From Anaerolineae bacterium (GTDB taxonomy: Bacteria > Chloroflexota > Anaerolineae > Aggregatilineales > Phototrophicaceae): a DNA stretch of 7,207 bases. Shown in pieces: positions 1 to 6,534 of the stretch. The stretch is taken from the NCBI GenBank assembly GCA_028284565.1, contig JANQRM010000391.1, forward strand, positions 1-7,207, given 5' to 3'. The notes beneath the pieces are model-generated. The model was not told the DNA's origin, did not search any database, and saw nothing but the letters and a program-made list of their open reading frames with translations. A program made the position numbers and the translations under genes. Position 1 is the first letter of the stretch; each line of letters starts with the position of its first letter.

Positions 1-298
1 CCGAGAAAAAAGTCCACGGAACCAGTGCGGTAAAGGAAAAGACAGGATAGGGAATGCCATCCGATGGAATCTGTGCCAAGCCACCAAAGAAGATGCTAAA
101 CACGACCATCGTTACAAAGGGCTGAATCACTGCCCAAAAAGGACCGATAATCGTCTGTTTATACCGCACCTTGATGTCCCGCCAAGCGAAGAAATAGATC
201 AAATGGCGATAGTCCCACACTTCTCGCAAGTTGAGTGCGCGCCAGCCCTTCGGCGGTTCAATCACACTAACAAAAGGGGCAGATTGCGGTTGTATCAA
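1..298 (-). CDS. ABC-2 type polysaccharide/polyol-phosphate export permease, N-terminal part
   Basis: Partial gene, cut by the window edge after about 99 codons. The translation contains VSVIEPPKGWRALNLREVW, then WRDIKVRYKQTIIGPFWAV and IQPFVTMVVFSIFFGGLA. This is the characteristic N-terminus of the ABC-2 membrane subunit of O-antigen, capsule and teichoic-acid exporters (Wzm/TagG/KpsM type). An amphipathic cytoplasmic segment with the R-D-[IL]-K-[VL]-R-Y-K motif precedes the first membrane helix, and a second hydrophobic stretch (FSFTALVPWTFFS) begins at the edge. The protein should sit in the inner membrane and pair with an ATPase encoded further left. The start is uncertain: an in-frame TGA lies at 308-310, so translation must begin at TTG 298 or GTG 265, neither with a strong ribosome binding site. 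The neighbouring MBOAT and SGNH genes fit export of an acylated glycan. The family is clear; the exact substrate cannot be read. Confidence 0.87.
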   Translation of the reverse strand, partial: MIQPQSAPFVSVIEPPKGWRALNLREVWDYRHLIYFFAWRDIKVRYKQTIIGPFWAVIQPFVTMVVFSIFFGGLAQIPSDGIPYPVFSFTALVPWTFFS

Positions 299-334
299 AC
301 TCGTTACTCACACTAAGCTGACTCAAAGCCCAAC

Positions 335-363
335 ATTATAGATGCTTCTGCTATCACTGTCAC
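335..363 (-). promoter_or_regulatory. Near-consensus sigma-70 promoter for the ABC permease
   Basis: On the minus strand, GTGACA (358-363) and a perfect TATAAT (335-340) are separated by exactly 17 bases. This matches the housekeeping sigma-factor consensus at 11 of 12 positions. Transcription would start near 328, giving a leader of about 30 bases before the TTG at 298. The -35 box overlaps the TGA stop of the SGNH-like gene (360-362), so the promoter is partly embedded in the upstream coding sequence. It suggests that the permease and whatever follows can be transcribed independently of the MBOAT/SGNH genes. Confidence 0.62.
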
Positions 364-1502
364 GACCCATACGTAAACACCGTCATGGGATCGTCTGCGG
401 ATTCTTCCAACAAATGTCTTAATGCCTCCCTATCTGTCACATCGTCCAATATCTCTGGTTTAGCCTCAATCAACTGCAACATCATTCGCACAACCATGCG
501 CTCCATCGTATGCCAGCCATCAATGAACTCTTCATCTTCCCCGCCATACGCTTGTGCATCAGTCAAATCCACAAAGGCGTAGCCATACCTAGAAAATAGT
601 GTTTCCACTTGTAAAACGACATCCGCCAGATACGCATAATCGACACGGTCAATAAGACGCTCATAATAGGTCGGCATAAAGGGTGTAGCAAACCCAATCA
701 CCACGATTCCTCGTGCTTGTGCCGACTCCAATAATTCGTTCATCTGTATCAAACGTTCAGTATCCAGCGTGTCCCCATGTGGAAGTGCAATATAAGGCGT
801 CGCCGCGAATCGTTGTAAGGCTTCTTGACGCAAGACTGCCTGCCCATTTGGATTCAGTGTCAAGCTCCCCCACAATAAACTCCCATCATTGCGATAACCA
901 AAGGAGTCTTCCAGTGCGCGCAATCCCATTGCAGATAATCCAAATAGCGACTCCTGCCGAGACAGCAAATTGTCCAGTGTCACATTTCCAGATAACCATG
1001 CCCGCACCCAGCGATTACTCGCATCCATCAGCCGATCCAATCTTAGGTCATTAACTTCCAATTCAAAGTCGCGTTCCCTGTCAGCCAGATGAGGACTAAA
1101 CCACATATGGTCAACCCCTAGCAGAATCAATCGTGGCGTTGCATCTTCATCAATTGCATCAAGTAACACTTGATTACGAAACAATCCCCAGCCGGGACCA
1201 CTAGCATTATAAAATTCGTTTGCTGGCACATCGAACAAGCCCGCGCGAAACTCTAACATCCGCGACGACCCCATCACCAAAATCTCTGGCTGACGCACAT
1301 TAATCATCTCGACTTTATAGGCAAGCAGATGTTCATTCGTTCTTGGACCATAGAGTGTTGCTTCGTCTCCGGATTGAAATGCCACAATCTGATTTAATGG
1401 CATCGCCTCACCAGTATATACACTCAGAAAGGCAATCCCTCCCATCAGGACCACAGCAGGTAGAAAAAATAGGCAGAGCTTGAGGACAAAGTTTTTAGTC
1501 AT
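360..1502 (-). CDS. Membrane-anchored SGNH-hydrolase-like protein (AlgJ/AlgX/DltD-like partner of the MBOAT)
   Basis: A 380-residue protein with one N-terminal membrane segment (about residues 6-29), so the remainder is probably extracytoplasmic. Block I of the SGNH fold is visible as EILVMGSSRMLEF, with GSSR at 78-81 and Ser80 the likely nucleophile. It is followed by FYNASGPGWG (Asn99, Gly102) and by LILLGVDHMWF (about 126-135), which resembles the block after the second strand in DltD/AlgJ-like proteins. Near the C-terminus FIDGWHTM gives Asp328 and His331, the D-x-x-H of block V, so a complete Ser-Asp-His triad is present. Proteins of this type are commonly encoded beside AlgI-like MBOATs and transfer or remove acyl groups on exported glycans; that role is inferred here from context. 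The gene lies 115 bases after the MBOAT and 61 bases before the permease. The ATG has only a weak A-rich ribosome binding site. The last 30 residues are acidic and unexplained. Confidence 0.85.
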   Translation of the reverse strand: MTKNFVLKLCLFFLPAVVLMGGIAFLSVYTGEAMPLNQIVAFQSGDEATLYGPRTNEHLLAYKVEMINVRQPEILVMGSSRMLEFRAGLFDVPANEFYNASGPGWGLFRNQVLLDAIDEDATPRLILLGVDHMWFSPHLADRERDFELEVNDLRLDRLMDASNRWVRAWLSGNVTLDNLLSRQESLFGLSAMGLRALEDSFGYRNDGSLLWGSLTLNPNGQAVLRQEALQRFAATPYIALPHGDTLDTERLIQMNELLESAQARGIVVIGFATPFMPTYYERLIDRVDYAYLADVVLQVETLFSRYGYAFVDLTDAQAYGGEDEEFIDGWHTMERMVVRMMLQLIEAKPEILDDVTDREALRHLLEESADDPMTVFTYGS

Positions 1503-1532
1503 TCGTTTTTAGTGTTCAGTGGTCGCAACGTG

Positions 1533-1559
1533 TCTATAGTTGATCAATTTCATTATCAA
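1533..1559 (-). promoter_or_regulatory. Possible weak promoter before the SGNH-like gene
   Basis: In the 115-base gap between the MBOAT and SGNH genes the minus strand carries TTGATA (1554-1559) and TATAGA (1533-1538) separated by 15 bases. Both boxes are decent matches to the sigma-70 consensus, but the spacer is two bases shorter than ideal. Transcription would begin near 1526, about 24 bases before the ATG. The gap also holds a short palindrome, TTGATCAA. The alternative is simple read-through from the MBOAT gene. Confidence 0.28.
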
Positions 1560-1617
1560 TGCTTGCTCAAAACGCCAATGGACAGAACTAATAACCAACA
1601 TTTAACAACTAATCACT

Positions 1618-3060
1618 TTAGAATTGAAAATACACAAATGCCTGTCCCGTACTTGCATAAAACAAGGACAAGGCAATCATCCCTGCTGTACCATAATACG
1701 CCATCCAGCGCACCACCCCCGTCCGATGATTCAACACAGCATACAAGCCATGTCGGTCGTCTAGCCAATCCGTCAAGACAACCACACCAATCAACACCCA
1801 CGCTAATACAAACTCGACTCTTGGCTGGAATATCGCCTCTTGGAAGGGAGTCGTCAAGCTCTGGAAACCCTGCGAGAAATCGGTCATATGCCCAACGATA
1901 TAAAAGGCATCATCCACACTATTCGCTCGGAAAAATATCCATGCAAAGCAGGTCAGAGCAAAGGTGAGTGCGATACCCCCTAGCGGAATGCCTTTTTTAT
2001 GCCCGATGATTCGCCTCAGCAAACGTTCAATGACCAGATAGGCACCATGCAAGGCACCCCAAATCACAAAAGTCCAATTCGCGCCATGCCACAAGCCACT
2101 AACGACAAACACGACCATCAAATTGACCAACTCCCGACCAAAGGGTACGCGATTCCCGCCCAACGGAATATACAAATAATCCCGAAACCACGTCGATAAG
2201 GAGATATGCCATCGTCCCCAGAACTCCCCGATGGAACGTGATAGATAGGGCTGACGGAAGTTCTCCATTAGCTCAAAGCCCATCACCCGCGCCACACCAA
2301 TCGCAATATCCGAATAGCCAGAGAAGTCACAATAGATTTGAAAAGCAAAGAACACGGTCGCAACGAGATAAGTCGGTGCGCTATAACTCGGCACGTTGTT
2401 ATAGACCTCGTTCACATAAATCGCCAGACGGTCCGCCACGACCATCTTTTTGAAGAAGCCCCACAACATCTGTTGAAAGCCAGAGACCACCCGCGCCTCA
2501 TCAAAGCGAAATCGCTGACGAAATTGCGGAAGCATATTCCCCGCCCGTTCAATGGGACCCGCCACCAATTGCGGAAAGAAGGCGATATAGGTTGCAAAGC
2601 GTCCGAAATGAGTCTCGGCTTCAATCTGCCCACGATAAACATCTATCGTATACGCCATCGACTGAAAAGTATAAAAGGAAATCCCCACGGGCAACAGCAC
2701 ATTCAAGGTTGCCATATCATAGGGAACGCCCACTTGCGTCAACAGATTCGCCAGCGATTCATTGAAGAAGTTGAAATACTTAAAGAGGAACAACACCCCC
2801 AAATTGACCCCGATACTCAGGCTCAAGAGGAACTTTCGTCGTCGGATGTTCTCGATGTCTGTCACTGCCAGCTGACGCGCCACGACATAATCCACCAGCG
2901 TCGAGAAGACAATCAGAACGATATAATTCACATTCCAATAGGCATAGAAGAAGTAACTAGCGACCAGCAATAATACCCAACGCCAGCGATGTGGAACCAT
3001 AAAATAGGCGGAAACCACCGCCACAAAAAAGACCAGAAATTCTACCGAAATAAACGACAT
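1618..3060 (-). CDS. AlgI/DltB-family membrane-bound O-acyltransferase (MBOAT)
   Basis: About 480 residues, the usual length for AlgI-like MBOATs, and strongly hydrophobic with roughly ten or more membrane helices. Landmarks, numbered from the chosen ATG: LPVGISFYTFQSMAY around 123-137; FFPQLVAGPIERA around 162-173; YCDFSGYSDIAIG around 243-255; EFWGRWHISLSTWFRDYLYI around 279-298 with His285; and VSGLWHGANWTFVIWGALHG around 320-339 with His325, the invariant catalytic histidine of the superfamily. Such enzymes move acetyl or other acyl groups from a cytoplasmic donor across the membrane for attachment to exported polysaccharide. The start is ATG 3060 (MSFISVEFLVFF), which matches the usual family N-terminus; an in-frame GTG at 3075 would add five residues. 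A GGCGGAAG sequence lies immediately before the ATG. First gene of the minus-strand block, divergent from the histidine kinase. The family is certain; the acyl donor and glycan are not. Confidence 0.97.
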   Translation of the reverse strand: MSFISVEFLVFFVAVVSAYFMVPHRWRWVLLLVASYFFYAYWNVNYIVLIVFSTLVDYVVARQLAVTDIENIRRRKFLLSLSIGVNLGVLFLFKYFNFFNESLANLLTQVGVPYDMATLNVLLPVGISFYTFQSMAYTIDVYRGQIEAETHFGRFATYIAFFPQLVAGPIERAGNMLPQFRQRFRFDEARVVSGFQQMLWGFFKKMVVADRLAIYVNEVYNNVPSYSAPTYLVATVFFAFQIYCDFSGYSDIAIGVARVMGFELMENFRQPYLSRSIGEFWGRWHISLSTWFRDYLYIPLGGNRVPFGRELVNLMVVFVVSGLWHGANWTFVIWGALHGAYLVIERLLRRIIGHKKGIPLGGIALTFALTCFAWIFFRANSVDDAFYIVGHMTDFSQGFQSLTTPFQEAIFQPRVEFVLAWVLIGVVVLTDWLDDRHGLYAVLNHRTGVVRWMAYYGTAGMIALSLFYASTGQAFVYFQF

Positions 3061-3310
3061 GCTTCCGCCGACCACACCATCAAACTAACGCGCACATGCT
3101 AGCATAGGGACGGATTTTTGCCTATGTTGTGGAAAAAGAATTATTCGGCAGTTATCAACCTATTTATGACAATATTAGTAACGTAATAAACCTTTATATC
3201 TTAAGGTTTCTCAATTAAATATTCATATATAGTCAATTTTAGCCAACAGGCTGACCAAACCGTGTCGCGGTCAAAGATAACGAACAATCTAATAGTGAAG
3301 GATTACAAAC
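3061..3310. other. Divergent intergenic region with palindromes between the MBOAT and kinase genes
   Basis: About 250 bases separate the divergent MBOAT and kinase genes, and the part at 3130-3240 is very AT-rich. Both transcription units should start here, but I could not identify a convincing -35/-10 pair on either strand. Inverted repeats visible: the perfect 10-mer ATGCTAGCAT (3096-3105); CATAGG/CCTATG (3103-3108 and 3121-3126); AAACCTT/AAGGTTT (3188-3194 and 3203-3209) with an 8-base AT spacer; and TGACC/GGTCA (3252-3256 and 3269-3273). Any of these could be an operator; none matches a regulator I can name. A ribosome binding site for the kinase, GAAGGA at 3297-3302, lies 8 bases before the GTG at 3311. 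Confidence 0.5.
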
Positions 3311-4972
3311 GTGAATGTTCTCAATCGTTTTGCCAAAGATATCAGCTTGAGAACACAGTTAACCGTGGTTTTTTCTCTTCTGACCGTCGTGATTATCATC
3401 CTTGGTATCAATTCAAGTTCATCTCTAAATAGCCTCGCTACAGATTATTCAGAATTATCCACTGTTCATAACCCGATTGTAGAGACAATCAAAGACGTAC
3501 AATTAGCTGGGACTCGCATAATATCCTCAACGTTTGAGCTTGTTCTGGATTATTCCTTAGATGTTGCCGGGTTAGGGCATGATGAAGAAACTTCTGAGAC
3601 ACACAATCATATTTCAGAATCGGTTAAGGAATATACCGAGAAAATAGCTTTATATCGACAGCTTGCTCAAACCTATGATCAAGATCATTTGGTACTAGTT
3701 GATGGGATTGATGAAATAGGAGTACAACTGGTAGAGATAGCCTCTGCTGTAGATGAACTGATCGACGCTGGTGCACCGCTTGAGGATGTTGCTGAGCTAC
3801 ACGAAGAGTTCGAAACACTTGAACTCAGCTTCTTATCAACAACGAATATGAGCCTCGAAGCTGAAGCAACAGAACTCGCCGAATTAGACAATCATGTGAC
3901 AACCCTAATTGAAGAAACCACTGTTATTATCTTTATCGTCTCCGCTACGATTGTCTTTGGAGCCATCTTGACTTATGTCTACATTTCACGATTGATGCTT
4001 AAATCTGTAGACGGTCTCAAAAGTACAGCAGACGCAATGCGTCAAGGTGATTTAGATGCAAGAACTGAGTTAGTTTCATCCAATGAAATAGGTCAACTGG
4101 GGCAGACTCTAAACTTTATGGCAGATGCAGTTCAAAGCCGTGAGCAAGAATTGAAAACGGTGAATGCCTCACTGGAACAACGTGTTGCAGTACGGACAGC
4201 TGAACTAGAACAGGCACGTGATGAAGCCCTCGTTGCTCAACGAATTGCGAAAGAAAATGACCGATTGAAATCCGAATTCCTGTCCACGATGTCTCATGAA
4301 CTGCGTACACCCTTGAATGCCATTGAAGGCTTTACCAGCATTATGCTCAGTGGCATGGGGATTGAGCTAAGTGACCGAGCAGAAGATATGGTAAAACGAG
4401 TGAGTTCTAACAGTAAGCGTCTTCTCCACCTCATCAATGATTTCTTAGACTTATCGCGTATCGAATCCGGTCGGCTGGAGTTGGTCGAAGCACCACTTTC
4501 GCCCGCAGACCTCGCGCGCAAATGGCAAAATGAAGTCGGTGTGCTGGCAGAAGAAAAAGGTGTTGACTTCATCATCAATGTGAGCGAGAACCTCCCCACA
4601 ACGATTTTCAGTGATGAAGAAGCATTATCTAAAATCGCTATCAACCTCTTGGGCAATGCTTTCAAATTTACCCATCAAGGGCAAGTAACTCTGAACATGC
4701 AACGAATAGGTGAATCCTGGTCAATATCAGTGAGTGACACTGGAATTGGCATCCCGCCTCATGCTCGCGAATATATTTTCGATGAATTTCGTCAAGTCGA
4801 TGGATCATCAAAACGAGTCTACGGGGGTACAGGCTTAGGTTTGGCACTCGTCCAAAAATTAGCCCGTGCCATGGGAGGAAATGTCTCATTAGAAAGTGAA
4901 GTCGACAAAGGTAGTACCTTTACGGTCATACTTCCATTGATAACTTATCAGGAAAAAGGAGCTGTAGCATGA
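3311..4972 (+). CDS. Membrane sensor histidine kinase (two TM, HAMP, HisKA, HATPase_c)
   Basis: A 553-residue protein. The first membrane helix is about 17-32, followed by a roughly 170-residue extracytoplasmic helical region rich in Glu/Asp (33-203), the second helix at 204-226, HAMP at about 222-276 and a coiled coil at about 273-320. The dimerisation/phosphotransfer domain carries FLSTMSHELRTPLNAIEG with phospho-acceptor His329. The ATP-binding domain has the N box (KIAINLLGNAFKFT, 441-454), the G1 box DTGIGI (476-481), the F box IFDEFRQ (489-495) and the G2 box GGTGLGL (505-511), so it should be catalytically active. The sensor region is predicted all-helical, resembling the four-helix-bundle sensors of chemoreceptors, but I cannot name its ligand. 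The start is GTG, supported by GAAGGA 8 bases upstream. There is no attached receiver or HPt domain. Its TGA overlaps the ATG of the next gene (ATGA, 4969-4972), which points to translational coupling with the first receiver. Confidence 0.97.
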   Translation: MNVLNRFAKDISLRTQLTVVFSLLTVVIIILGINSSSSLNSLATDYSELSTVHNPIVETIKDVQLAGTRIISSTFELVLDYSLDVAGLGHDEETSETHNHISESVKEYTEKIALYRQLAQTYDQDHLVLVDGIDEIGVQLVEIASAVDELIDAGAPLEDVAELHEEFETLELSFLSTTNMSLEAEATELAELDNHVTTLIEETTVIIFIVSATIVFGAILTYVYISRLMLKSVDGLKSTADAMRQGDLDARTELVSSNEIGQLGQTLNFMADAVQSREQELKTVNASLEQRVAVRTAELEQARDEALVAQRIAKENDRLKSEFLSTMSHELRTPLNAIEGFTSIMLSGMGIELSDRAEDMVKRVSSNSKRLLHLINDFLDLSRIESGRLELVEAPLSPADLARKWQNEVGVLAEEKGVDFIINVSENLPTTIFSDEEALSKIAINLLGNAFKFTHQGQVTLNMQRIGESWSISVSDTGIGIPPHAREYIFDEFRQVDGSSKRVYGGTGLGLALVQKLARAMGGNVSLESEVDKGSTFTVILPLITYQEKGAVA

Positions 4973-5394
4973 GCAATATCCCGCCCGATTTATTGAATGA
5001 ATGGGACATTGTAGTCATTGACGATGAACCCGATAGTCTAGAAGTTGCCCGATATATCTTGGATTTTTACGGCGCAAATGTCCACACTGCCACCAATGGC
5101 AAAGAAGGTATAGAGCTGGTTGAACAAGTGAAACCCCGCTTTGTCATCTCAGATTTATCGATGCCAGAAATGGATGGTTGGGAATTTGTAGATGCTTTGA
5201 AATCAACGGCTCATATTCAAGATATTCCAGTCATTGCTCTTACCGCCCATGCCATGAAAGGGGATCGTGAACGGGCACTGGGAGTAGGTTTCCATAATTA
5301 TCTGACCAAGCCCTTAACTGCCACAACATTTATGGATGAGTTACTGACTCTACTACTAGATATGCCCCAACTCAGCGAATTTTTGACAATGTAA
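4969..5394 (+). CDS. Stand-alone receiver-domain response regulator 1 (CheY/Spo0F-like)
   Basis: 141 residues forming a single receiver domain with no output domain. All functional residues are present: the acidic pair Asp18/Asp19 in IVVIDDE, phospho-acceptor Asp62 in VISDLSMPEMDGWEF, Thr92 in ALTAHAM and Lys114 in YLTKPL. Short tails of about 12 residues before and about 20 after the domain (ending LLLDMPQLSEFLTM) contain no recognisable domain. The ATG overlaps the kinase stop codon by four bases, with AAGGAG (4956-4961) seven bases upstream, so it is the likely primary partner of that kinase. A receiver of this type can act on a partner protein or pass phosphate to an HPt protein; no HPt is visible in this window. 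Confidence 0.96.
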   Translation: MSNIPPDLLNEWDIVVIDDEPDSLEVARYILDFYGANVHTATNGKEGIELVEQVKPRFVISDLSMPEMDGWEFVDALKSTAHIQDIPVIALTAHAMKGDRERALGVGFHNYLTKPLTATTFMDELLTLLLDMPQLSEFLTM

Positions 5395-5414
5395 TACCTC
5401 CCGAAGGAGCTAAA

Positions 5415-5786
5415 ATGATGTCTGACCCTATTTTAATTGTAGAAGACGATCCCGATGGACAAGCGATGGTCTCCCATGTGATTGGCTATATGAACATTCC
5501 CCATGATGTTGTAGGAGATGCCGAGTTAGCAATCCAGAAATTGATCGATAATAACGAGAGTTATCAAGCGGTGATTGTCGACCTCGCCTTACCGGGGAAA
5601 GATGGTTGGGAATTACTTGCGGAGATACGAGAAAATGATATGACCTCCCAATTGATGTGTATTGCTGTCACCGCCTTCCATTCATCCAAAACCCGTGAGG
5701 ATGCCTTGAGAGCTGGATTTGATGCGTATTTCTCTAAACCTCTCGATGCCTCAAATTTTGCCCGGGAATTAGAGACACTACTTTGA
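5415..5786 (+). CDS. Stand-alone receiver-domain response regulator 2 (CheY/Spo0F-like)
   Basis: 123 residues, essentially only a receiver domain. Conserved residues, numbered from the first Met: Asp11/Asp12 in LIVEDDP, phospho-acceptor Asp56 in VIVDLALPGKDGWELL, Thr86 in AVTAFHS and Lys108 in YFSKPL. It shares the D-G-W-E signature with the preceding receiver but is otherwise clearly diverged, so the pair is not a recent duplication. There is a 20-base gap after receiver 1. AAGGAG (5404-5409) precedes two consecutive ATG codons: 5 bases before ATG 5415 and 8 bases before ATG 5418, the second being better spaced, so the true protein may lack the first Met. Role inferred: a second phosphorylation target, phosphate sink or relay intermediate of the same kinase. 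Confidence 0.96.
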   Translation: MMSDPILIVEDDPDGQAMVSHVIGYMNIPHDVVGDAELAIQKLIDNNESYQAVIVDLALPGKDGWELLAEIRENDMTSQLMCIAVTAFHSSKTREDALRAGFDAYFSKPLDASNFARELETLL

Positions 5787-5803
5787 GGCGAAATGAAAAG
5801 GCT

Positions 5804-6181
5804 ATGGCTTACGAATTAACGTGGCATACACCGAATCAAATCCTGAGCTTGGTTATATCAGGCAATTATTCCTATGAAGAAGCAACAACGGCTAATCAGT
5901 TAATCTGTGAAAAACTAGATGCGAGCCCTTCACCTTTGTTCCTCTTGATTGACGCAAGTGATATGGCACGCACCTATAAGTTCGACTCGATACGAATCAC
6001 GCAAACCTATATGAACCATGAAAAGCTCAGTCGTATCATTGTTGTAGCACTCGATCGGCTTGTAAAGTTGTCTATGATGGTGATTTTCCACTTAAGTACA
6101 GCTCCCATAACCATCGTTGAAGACACAAATAAAGCCAACATCATGGTTAATCAGTTTGCAACGATAGCTAATCGACATTAA
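5804..6181 (+). CDS. Small STAS/SpoIIAA-like protein, copy 1
   Basis: 125 residues from ATG 5804. The pattern is E-L-T-W near the N-terminus (MAYELTW), NQILSLVISGNYSYEEA, a helix up to KLDAS, a hydrophobic strand LFLLIDASDM (about 45-54), then the C-terminal half HEKLSRIIVVALDR and TIVEDTNKA. The alternation of strands and helices resembles STAS/SpoIIAA-like domains, which act by protein-protein contact rather than catalysis. This assignment comes from the overall pattern and is moderate. It is the last gene of the kinase/receiver operon, 17 bases after receiver 2. A TTG at 5783 overlapping the receiver 2 stop would add seven residues; ATG is preferred because the resulting N-terminus lines up with the second copy at 6625-7059 (MAYELTW against MPSEISW). 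No good ribosome binding site precedes the ATG, so coupling to receiver 2 translation is likely. Function in the pathway unknown, perhaps output or anchoring. Confidence 0.8.
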   Translation: MAYELTWHTPNQILSLVISGNYSYEEATTANQLICEKLDASPSPLFLLIDASDMARTYKFDSIRITQTYMNHEKLSRIIVVALDRLVKLSMMVIFHLSTAPITIVEDTNKANIMVNQFATIANRH

Positions 6182-6226
6182 ACAACCGTTGGCTCAACCA
6201 ACAAGTCATTGCCAATGACAACGCTT

Positions 6227-6269
6227 AACTCTCTAGCCTTTCCTCTGGGCTAGAGAGTTCGTTTTCTTG
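6227..6269 (+). terminator. Intrinsic terminator of the kinase/receiver operon
   Basis: A perfect 12-bp stem (AACTCTCTAGCC, 6227-6238, pairing with GGCTAGAGAGTT, 6248-6259) closes a 9-base loop and is followed by the T-rich tail CGTTTTCTT. It lies 45 bases after the stop of the STAS-like gene, where the plus-strand operon would be expected to end. The tail contains a C and starts with CG, so efficiency may be below maximum. The stem is symmetric, but the flank before it is not A-rich, so it appears to work mainly in the plus direction. Confidence 0.8.
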
Positions 6270-6272
6270 GGT

Positions 6273-6520
6273 ATGCTCTCCGGAGGCATCATCATAACTG
6301 CCATTCCAGCAAGAAGTTTTACATCCTTTAGTCGCTACATGCGCGAAAAAGAAATGTCCAACATTGCTCAACGATCATTGTCCATCCTAACACCATCATG
6401 AAGGTGATGGTGAATATCATGAGTACACTCCTACCGAAGGGCGAGGCATTACTCGACTATGCCAATGATCTTGATTCGGCAATAGCCCTCGCTCAACACA
6501 GCTTCGCAGTAACCTCATAG
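6273..6520 (+). pseudogene. Truncated, frameshifted remnant of a third STAS/SpoIIAA-like gene
   Basis: Two frames together resemble the C-terminal half of the STAS-like family. Frame one (6318 to about 6368) reads FTSFSRYMREKEMSNI, comparable to FDSIRITQTYMNHEKLSRI of copy 1. A shift within 6366-6370 leads to frame two (6371-6520), reading TIIVHPNTIMKVMVNIM, then LLPKGEALLDYANDLDS and AIALAQHSFAVTS before TAG. This lines up with the IIVVALDRLVKLSMMVIF and IVEDTNKANIMVNQF parts of copy 1. The first frame is open from ATG 6273, but 6273-6317 has no similarity I can see, and the N-terminal half (the E-[LI]-[ST]-W part) is missing. It sits immediately behind a terminator with no evident promoter. 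It is therefore probably a decayed copy. A single-base sequencing error could explain the frameshift but not the lost N-terminus. Confidence 0.55.
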
Positions 6521-6534
6521 CATTGTTCTGCACG

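Noticed and set aside
1512..1967. Plus-strand open frame of about 150 codons opposite the MBOAT gene.
   Set aside because: Low-complexity Ser/Thr/Pro/His-rich translation, antisense to a clearly conserved gene; a shadow frame.
2338..2973. Plus-strand open frame of about 210 codons opposite the MBOAT gene.
   Set aside because: No recognisable domain, and the opposite strand encodes an unmistakable MBOAT; the open frame follows from its codon use.
3126..3160. TTGTGGAAAA and GTTATCAAC resemble DnaA-box fragments and could hint at an origin.
   Set aside because: Neither matches the TTATCCACA consensus well, they are isolated, and no replication genes are nearby.
4294..4665. Minus-strand open frame inside the kinase gene.
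   Set aside because: Antisense to the HisKA and ATPase coding region; composition is Ser/Arg-rich without any motif.
5783..5803. TTG start overlapping the receiver 2 stop as the start of STAS-like copy 1.
   Set aside because: It would add MRRNEKA before a family-like MAYELTW N-terminus; ATG 5804 aligns with the second copy. The TTG is not excluded.
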